Below, in pieces: positions 57,042-64,000 of a stretch of DNA of 64,000 bases. Each line of letters opens with the position of its first letter. Within the stretch, counting starts at the first letter, position 1. A model generated the notes under the pieces. The model did no database searches, was not told where the DNA came from, and was given only the letters and a program-made list of their open reading frames with translations. This DNA comes from Amphimedon queenslandica. Its lineage: Eukaryota; Porifera; Demospongiae; Haplosclerida; Niphatidae. The stretch spans positions 1,035,712 through 1,099,711 of the forward strand of contig NW_003546243.1 in the NCBI RefSeq assembly GCF_000090795.2, written 5' to 3'. Both the position numbers and the translations under genes were made by a program.

Positions 57042-57627
57042 TAAAGCAATAAATAAAGGGTATAAATCTCTCTCCTTACCATGAATGCTGAGTCCATTAG
57101 CGTGAATGTAAGATTGTCGCCAAAGTCACTGTGACTGTCTTCGAGGAGTGAGAGATTGTCATTAATGAGCAAATAAAAGAAGTAAAGAAATCCTAAGAGA
57201 TGTGTCCAGATATTCATTGTCTCGTTGGACCAGATAAACAAACTACAAAATTAAATTCAAAAAATATATATATATATATATAATTTGTTTAATTAGACCC
57301 CATATGGACATAATCCCAGTGTGAGTTTTACCTCCTCATACAGAGCCCTATAGGAATATGAGCTCTATATCCACCAAAGATATAAGGGTTCCCTTTCAAA
57401 TAAGGTGGTATCTGTTGGTAGTTGTATAACGGGACACCATAACGACTAATGCTCCTTGAGGGGCGTCTCTCATCACCTTCATCATCAGTAATGGTAATGT
57501 GATGAGGCATCACATCCCTTGACATTGACTGAGGCTTTGGAGGGTGGAGCAGTCTAGTAGGTTGTGACGTGTTTGGTGGTCCTGGCTGCATCTGAAGAAG
57601 AAGGCTTTCCTGGTAGAGTCTACTCAT
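56126..57627 (-). CDS. PAQR3: PAQR3-like (RKTG) seven-helix Golgi protein
   Basis: Exons 57627-57332, 57242-57080, 57008-56856, 56799-56699, 56652-56556, 56502-56412, 56301-56126 give 358 aa (human PAQR3 is 311). Family landmarks: YQQIPPYLKGNPYIFGGYRA, WSNETMNIWTHLLGFLYFF, the His in AFHLFNC, LDLGGISVGLCGCYFPGAYY, PVTHWALTNGG, and DFLGSSHQWWHLFVFLGYAW. The three metal-site His residues of PAQR proteins are present. PAQR3 is a Golgi membrane protein that tethers Raf kinases and affects autophagy and lipid metabolism in vertebrates. The extra length is a Pro-rich N-terminal extension of ~60 residues. The acceptor before exon 3 uses a (CT)n tract. Head to head with the F-BAR gene. Confidence 0.9.
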
Positions 57628-57825
57628 TGTCTCAATCCCTTGCCTTGCTAGTTAAAATAATGAAGAGGAAAAAGAAGTGATGAGATGAACGCCATTTTAT
57701 GATTAACTTGGCCACACCCATTTAGATCTATTGGTACCACGCCCATTTTCATTTTGTGATTTTTAGGCTGTTCTGGTTGTATAAATTCTGTAAACTGTAT
57801 CCTCTCCTGTCCTCTCAAAGATATT
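57628..57825. promoter_or_regulatory. Divergent promoter PAQR3 / F-BAR gene
   Basis: 198 bp between opposite start codons, so the two genes must share promoter sequence. Repeated GCCACACCC/ACCACGCCC-like boxes are visible at about 57712-57740 (possible Sp/KLF sites). No TATA box. Confidence 0.6.
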
Positions 57826-60800
57826 ATGGCTGCTTCTCCCTCTCCTCCACTGGTTCTACCGCCGAGCAATGCTTCCATTAGGAACGGGTCCCCTCTCTCT
57901 CTAGCACCACAGGCTTCACAAGGAGGTGGCGGCGGCAAATGCTTCCGTGATATGCCTCAAGCTAGCTCTAACGAGACCATCAAAGCATACGCCAGTCTTT
58001 CTGTGCGTATCTCTGAAATGAGTGAGTTATAATGACTGCTACTACTGCAGAGAGAAATTAGATAGAGGTCTGGAGTGTTTTGTCTACAATCCCAATTACA
58101 GCACAATTTGCCCTCAGCTAATGTCTATCATCCCTTCATATTGGTTTACACACAAGTCCTGCACTGTTTTTGTTTGACATACACCTGTTGCTAAAATTTG
58201 AGGCATTCCGTACTTTTTAAGTTATAATATATATTCATATAATGTCACAATGTTTATGTTAGTAATGCTTGGCTGACTGGTTATGGTTCTGGCCCTTTCC
58301 TTCTCATTTGTCTATGAGTTGTTTATTAATGTGTATCTTGTTCGTTTGTTGTTTTGTCTCTCTCTCCCATACATGTATGGTCCATCTCTTGTTATCCTTA
58401 TATTTCAATTTGAGATGCTAGCTTTTCAAAACTTGTAATATACATGTATAATGTGTACCGTTAGTACCACTACTATGCTGTATCTCTCAATCACAGTTCA
58501 TTAATACAACTCCTTATACCAATTGTAGTAAAAAGTCTTGTACTAAAAATGTCTTGATAATAATAAGAATGATTGTAGTTACTACCTAGATTAGACTACA
58601 GCTGTCTCCTCCAGTGGTCCCATTCTTACTATGGGGTATATATATGTGTAAGGGGGAGAGAGAGGGTGTGAGCCTCTTTAGCTTTGTGCCAGCTGGAGTT
58701 CATAATAGATGTAACACTTGCTAAGAATATCCATAGTCCTTTTGTTAGGCCATGAATTGTTTGATTAATGCAATGTGTCTCATATAAGGCTCTTAACAGC
58801 CTCTACTGAATACTGTCCATGAATAAAGTTATGTAACTACAAAAATGGATTGTATGAATTGCTTTGCAAATTAAAAATGAATTCCAACTTTGACATACAT
58901 TCATGATTGTTATTGCTAGCATTAATTATCATTCTCTATATTAGTGTTTTTCAATTAGACCTGCCAGTACAGTGCATTCTTCTATTTGCAAACATTATTT
59001 CATGACAGTAAACAAATTGTAGGTGTATATTGTTTTGTGTGATTCAGTGATTCCCATAGCAAAGTAAAGTACAGTATATACATGTAGTTGTTACTCTTAC
59101 ATGTGTGGTAGTATAGCTAATCAGAATACTGAGTTTATTTGTATGTGTATATATGTAAATGTGTCATTGTTTTAAGTTCATTAAGTACTGTACTGTTGAT
59201 ACTAATTTGGTGTGTTTATTCTTGTTCCTGTGCTTTGCTTTTTTGTTTTAGCAACTGAGTTCATTCAAAAGTTATCAGCTGCTCAAAAAGCTCACAGTCA
59301 GCAACTGTCTAGTATCTGTGTGGCCTTTAGGAGGAAGGCTCAAGACATCAAGAAAAACTGGTAGAATACGCTAATAAACATCATAGCACAATGAGTGTTG
59401 TTTATTTAGAAACAACAACTATTTTGATAACAATTTTAAATAACAGTAAACTTTTATTATTCAGGGTTCATCTTGAAGGAACTCATTTCAATGTTTGGAA
59501 CACTCTTATCACTTTAACTGAGGATGATGCTAAAGTATGGAATTATTAATATTATCCATCAAATCTCTTCTTTTGTTGCTTCTCTTTGTGACACTATCAC
59601 TCACAAGTACTTTTATCAGTAGATTAGGCTTGACTGCTTTGATGATGATAATAGTATGATTAGGGTTAAATTACATTTATATTACATCATTTAATAAGAA
59701 GTATAGTTATGCATGCTTAGGAGGAAGTTATCTCATAGTAGCAATCATTCAAGTCTCATACAATTATATGCTCATTATGATGTGTGTCACGTTAGGCATA
59801 CATGGATTTATCAAGCAGTCTATTGGACAGTGTGAGTCAGGAACTACAGTCTCACACTGCTAAGAAGAAGCTCCTTATAAAGAAGGTACATGCACTAGTC
59901 CATGTGTCTCTATTTACTATAGTCCATGGGACATGTTTGATTAGGCTATAAAGTACACAATTATTGTAGCTGTAATAAACAACTGCCATAATGTACTTTA
60001 GTCCACCTGTGATGTTTTTGTGTACTTACGAACCATTCAAATATACTTAGGTATTTCAGTATCGATCGGCAATGACATCAAGGGTTGAAAAGACAGAGGC
60101 TGATCTTCAAAAGGTTTAGTATAATCCTCTTTCTCTTTCTTCCTCTTTCTCTCTTTGTTTGATTCCTTTAAGCCTCCTCACTCGCTCTCCCTCTGCCTAC
60201 CTGTGTAGTCTTTGACAGTCTTTTTGCATTATTTTACATAGCTACACAAGGAGTATTGTGATCAGTGGGCCAAGTATGGAGAAAGCATGGAGAAAGATAC
60301 AGTAAAGGTACAGCATCATCATGCACTGCACTCTATCCTAATATTGTGAAACATCATCATAATTACTCATTATTTTATCCTCGCTACATGTAAGTGTTGT
60401 TTACATTCCTATTACAAGGTGTGTCCAGCCCTTATATCCTTAAATGTAAAGCAGCTTATTTAAAGGACTCCCTTTTATGTGCATGCATGCCTCTTGGTCA
60501 TTCATTCCCTTATGATGCCTGCATATATTTTCCTTATATTACCATAGGTCATATGATCTTATTTTTGTTGTTCCTTTTTTATAGGACAATCAGATCCTAC
60601 TAAGCTATAATCATCATAATAATTACGTGATAGAGAAGTCGTCTTTTAGTTCACTACATGACGTATTCTATGGAACACATGTCTACTCTATGCTAGATGT
60701 AAGGGAGAGAGAGAGAGAGATACATGTAGATCGATAGAAGTAGCAGTTACTGCATTATTAATGTACATGTATATCATTATTTACTATCATACATGTAATC

Positions 60801-63486
60801 TAGGAAATTCAGTCAATGCATAAAGATCTTCTTGACGGCTATGCTGATAACATTGCTAAACTAGTCGAAGCATCACAGAAAAAGGTAATACAACTCATGC
60901 AGTAAATATTTATTATCATCATTTTTTCTACAGCTTGATTTCAATCAGGCTCAGTTGAGACAGTTATCTGACGCTGTATCTAATATATCCAGTTCTTATG
61001 ATGTGGCAAAATTTGCTACTGATCACTCATCTACAGTGCACTATCCCCCACCCAAGCCTATGTTTCAACTACCTGAGAATAATAGCAGTAAACTGGTCAG
61101 CCATTGAATAGAACTATCATGTACATGTACTTTATTTTTTACTCTTGACAGCCTGTGTTGTCTGATAATCTCCAGTTGATTGATTTGACTCAAGCTCCAT
61201 TGCTCCACCTGCTTGACGAGCTTAAGAAACAGGTTTGGTAGGAAATTAAGTTGTGCTCTTACTTGTATTTCTCTTGTAATACGTAGGAAGCTTTGCTTAC
61301 TGCTCAGAGAGAAAAACTTCAAACTGAGTATGAGAGTGAACTAAACTTACATCAAAGGTTTGTAGAAGCTTTAAACTTTATTAGTAAAATTATGTACTGC
61401 CCTTTTATTCTCCGTCCCCCTCTCTCTTTCTACAGTTATAAAACCAACCCGGCGTTAGGTGACGCTCACGATGTTGAGGTTGAGATGACTTACATGAGAA
61501 ATGTCATTAGAGAGAAGGAGTGTGAAATGAAAGAAGTTGCTGGAAAAGTGAGTACAACGACAATAATAATAATGGATGTAATCCTTTTTTTGCAGCTGGC
61601 GGTTTTTAAAGATCTTGAGGAAGGAGGGCTGGGTATTACTGGGATGCATAGAGCGCAAGCTAATGTACCAGCTGAGTATGAATCCTCGGGAAATAAAATG
61701 TAAGAGCAAAGCAAAACAGGCAGACATGTGTTACTGTAAAGTTTAAATTGATATTGTTATGTTTGAAGGCTGTGCGATTGAATTATTAAGTTTAAGAAGG
61801 TGTCTGCTAGTCCTTGCTATAGTAATGCACATGGTATTTCATCAAAAATTTAAAAAAGAGAGATCTTTATTTTTATAATTTTTTAAAATGTGTATGCATG
61901 TTTTAAAGTCATGTATCAAGTTTGAGCGGGTTCCAATCAAATTTAGATTTTTTACGAATTTTTAAAGTTACTCAAAAATCAGGCCTGTGACCCTGTACTA
62001 TAGTACAGGGTCTTCGGCCAAATTTTGCCAAAAATTAAAAATAGAGAATTCTCCATTTTTACAATTTTTCCTGATACATATACATGTTCTTATGTAGTGT
62101 AACAAGTTTAAGCTGATTCCAAACAAAATTGAATTTTTTACAAATTTTTAAAGTTGCTTCAAAAGGGCCAAAGTCCCTATACTGTAGTACAGGGATTTTG
62201 ACTAAATTATGCCAAAAATCAAAAGGAGTGAGTTCTTCATTAATTTTGTGACAATAAAAGAATGGTTTTTTGCTTGTCGCAGATTTTGTAACAATGGAAC
62301 AGATGGGTTTTTGCTTGTCACGGATTTTTTGACAATGGAACAAATGGGTTTTTGCTTGTCACGGATTTTGTAACAATGGAACAGATGGGTTTTTGCTTGT
62401 CACGGATTTTGTGACAATGGAACAGATGGGTTTTTGCTTGTCACGGATTTTGTGACAATGGAACAGATGGGTTTTTGCTTGTCACGGATTTTGTAACAAT
62501 GGAACAAATGGGTTTTTGCTTGTCATGAATTTTGTAACAATGGAACAAATGGGTTTTTGCTTTTTTTTCTGATGCATATACTGTACATGTACTTATATTG
62601 TGTAGCGAGTTTGAGCTTATTTGGATTTTTTATAAATTTTAAAAGTAACTCAAAAATGGGGCCAAAAAATTTCATACCATGGTCATTGACCAAATTTTAC
62701 CAAAAGAGTTCTACATTTTAATTACATTTTCTATATTCTCCTTCTTTCATTATCATTAGTGGTAACCCTCGTCGCTCATCAGAAATATTTGTACAAGGAA
62801 AGGAACACGAATGGACAGACTTCAATAAAAAATTCCCAGTTCAGTGCAGATACTGCAATGGCTTTATACAAGGTAAATATTTCATTCCAAATGATGCTTC
62901 TTGTAGTAATAGTAATAATGAATTATTATAGTATATGTACATGTACTTTATTTGTCTGTTTTCATGTAGTTTCTGTACGCCCCGGAACTGTTTGTAAGAT
63001 ATGTCGTATCAGTGTTCATACAAAGTGTCAGTTGTCTGTTCCTTATTGCTCTGGAGTAAGTTCTAATTTTATTACTATTACTATTATTATTATTATTACT
63101 TATTTAATAATATTGGCAGCTCCATCACTAATTCTTTTTTTCAATAATGTCTAGGAGGCACCTACTCCAAAGTCTCCCAAGCTCCCAAGAATGAATCTGA
63201 AGAAAGTGTACAAAAAGATGAAGGGAGGAGGAGGAGCTGCTTTTGCTCCAGGTTAGCTGTTCGTGTAGTATACTAATGACACTCACATATTATTATTGAT
63301 TAGTATATGTACTAATTGTATTGTTTTTTTCTATAGTGAAGGAAAATGAAAGGAGTGCATCACCAACTGAGTCAGAGTCCACTGGCATTTACTGCACTAT
63401 TGAAGAAAAATATTTTGGAAACCAACCAGCTCGTAAGTGCATGTATATTGTATAATTAATTGCTTGTACATGTTTTGTGTTTCTTC

Positions 63487-63519
<33 letters not shown>

Positions 63520-63580
63520 TTTTATAGCTCCTCCAAGAGAGCAGTCACTAGATCCTAAAAGAAGAGTAAGCATTATTTTG

Positions 63581-63615
<35 letters not shown>

Positions 63616-64000
63616 TTATTAATAGTCCCAGTTACCAAGTGCTTATCATCGTGAGTCTCTCTTTGAGCCCAGTGGTGAATGGGATCCACCCACGCACTGT
63701 GTCGCACTCTACGACTATGAAAAATTCAATCCAAATGACATGCCACTCAGGTGAACTAGGAGTTTATTATAAATAATATTATTATTTTATTTTTCTAGTG
63801 CTGGTAATGTGATTGAACTATTGAACACTGCTAGTGTTGACTGGTGGAAGGTAGCACTTAACAACATAGATTAGTTTTATTATTTTTATTCTCTCAGGGA
63901 ACAATTGGTAGTAAAAAAGGTTATTTTCCAGCTCAATATGTACAAGTAAGTTTCAGCAGACATTGCTAATAATGGTTAATGATTTTATTGCAGGTGGTGA
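57826..64000 (+). CDS. FCHSD: F-BAR / C1 / SH3 protein (Nwk/FCHSD/Bzz1-like), 3' end outside
   Basis: Twenty-two exons can be followed in phase, from 57826-58021, 59252-59360, 59465-59534, 59796-59885 and on to 63898-63945 and 63994-64000, where the window ends. Residues ~40-350 form an F-BAR domain (NETIKAYASLSVRISEMTTEF, HFNVWNTLI, YSAM-type helices, VFQYRSAMTSRVEKTEADL). An HR1-like coiled coil follows (DELKKQEALLTAQREKLQTE). Next is a C1 domain with H-x12-C pattern (HEWTDFNKKFPVQCRYCNGF, CKICRISVHTKCQ, YCSG). Last is an SH3 domain (HCVALYDYEKFNPNDMPLS, DWWKGTIGSKKGYFPAQYVQ). F-BAR proteins bend membranes and link endocytosis to actin through SH3 partners. The F-BAR-C1-SH3 order is that of fungal Bzz1; metazoan Nwk/FCHSD lack C1. 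A second SH3 may lie beyond the edge. Confidence 0.85.
61820..62230 (+). repeat. Palindrome-core repeat array
   Basis: In intron 13 of the F-BAR gene. Cores at about 61997 and 62183 are 186 bp apart. Another partial unit resumes at 62565-62720 after the minisatellite, so the minisatellite has grown inside the array. Confidence 0.75.
62245..62560. repeat. 41-bp minisatellite, about 7 copies
   Basis: Unit reads GGATTTTGTGACAATGGAAC then AGATGGGTTTTTGCTTGTCAC. Copies differ by few bases (GTAAC/GTGAC, CAGATGG/CAAATGG). Placed in an intron. Confidence 0.93.

Noticed and set aside
62245-62560. Regular 41-bp repeats that could recall a CRISPR array
   Set aside because: There are no unique spacers; the units abut. 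The locus is an animal intron. It is a minisatellite.

Overview
The window looks like nuclear DNA from an early-branching animal, most likely a demosponge of the Amphimedon type. It is A+T-rich and densely packed. Genes have many short introns (often 50-100 nt) with clean GT-AG ends. The conserved metazoan genes are readable but diverged, and several gene families are sponge-like: CXCXC-repeat secreted proteins and a FGADQ-bearing POT-like transporter. The species is inferred; no marker gene proves it. All gene models were spliced by eye, using reading-phase continuity across every intron.

Layout. (1) 0.2-18 kb, housekeeping genes: a START-domain lipid-transfer protein (+), a class I Rab11-FIP with C2 and Rab-binding domains (-), an ABHD6-like lipase (+) head to head with it, an unrecognised 709-aa secreted or membrane protein (-), and the TFIIIB subunit BDP1 (-). 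A decayed copy of the BDP1 last exon lies beyond the 709-aa gene. (2) 18.7-43.9 kb: a cluster of at least nine same-strand genes for secreted Cys-rich proteins built from CXCXC (Balbiani-ring-3 / VEGF-C-tail type) repeats. Each starts with a short signal-peptide exon ended by a phase-0 intron, and most have a TATA-like box. They differ in low-complexity inserts (PGTQGPY, RPIPQ, RRPYDNN, RGTRGRTRGTR, KSKS tracts). Two or three neighbours are almost identical in the repeat region but not in the flanks, and a 10-N assembly gap sits among them. (3) 33.9-45.2 kb, minus strand: an NDUFV3-like complex I subunit whose 10-kb second intron contains the two largest CXCXC genes on the opposite strand. (4) 45.3-64 kb: RPS11, three tandem tetraspanins with identical intron positions, a p24/TMED cargo receptor, an intronless POT-like transporter, PAQR3 (-), and an F-BAR/C1/SH3 protein running off the right end.

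Three head-to-head pairs share short promoters (Rab11-FIP/ABHD6, NDUFV3/RPS11, PAQR3/F-BAR). The NDUFV3/RPS11 one carries an NRF1-type palindrome. Non-coding space is occupied by a ~186-bp repeat family with a 38-bp palindromic core, three non-autonomous terminal-inverted-repeat elements with recognisable target duplications, a 41-bp minisatellite, and many (CT)n and (ATT)n tracts, some of which serve as polypyrimidine tracts of splice acceptors.

The most novel part is the CXCXC cluster. It looks like a young, fast-evolving set of secreted structural or matrix proteins with a shared modular plan; its function cannot be read from sequence.
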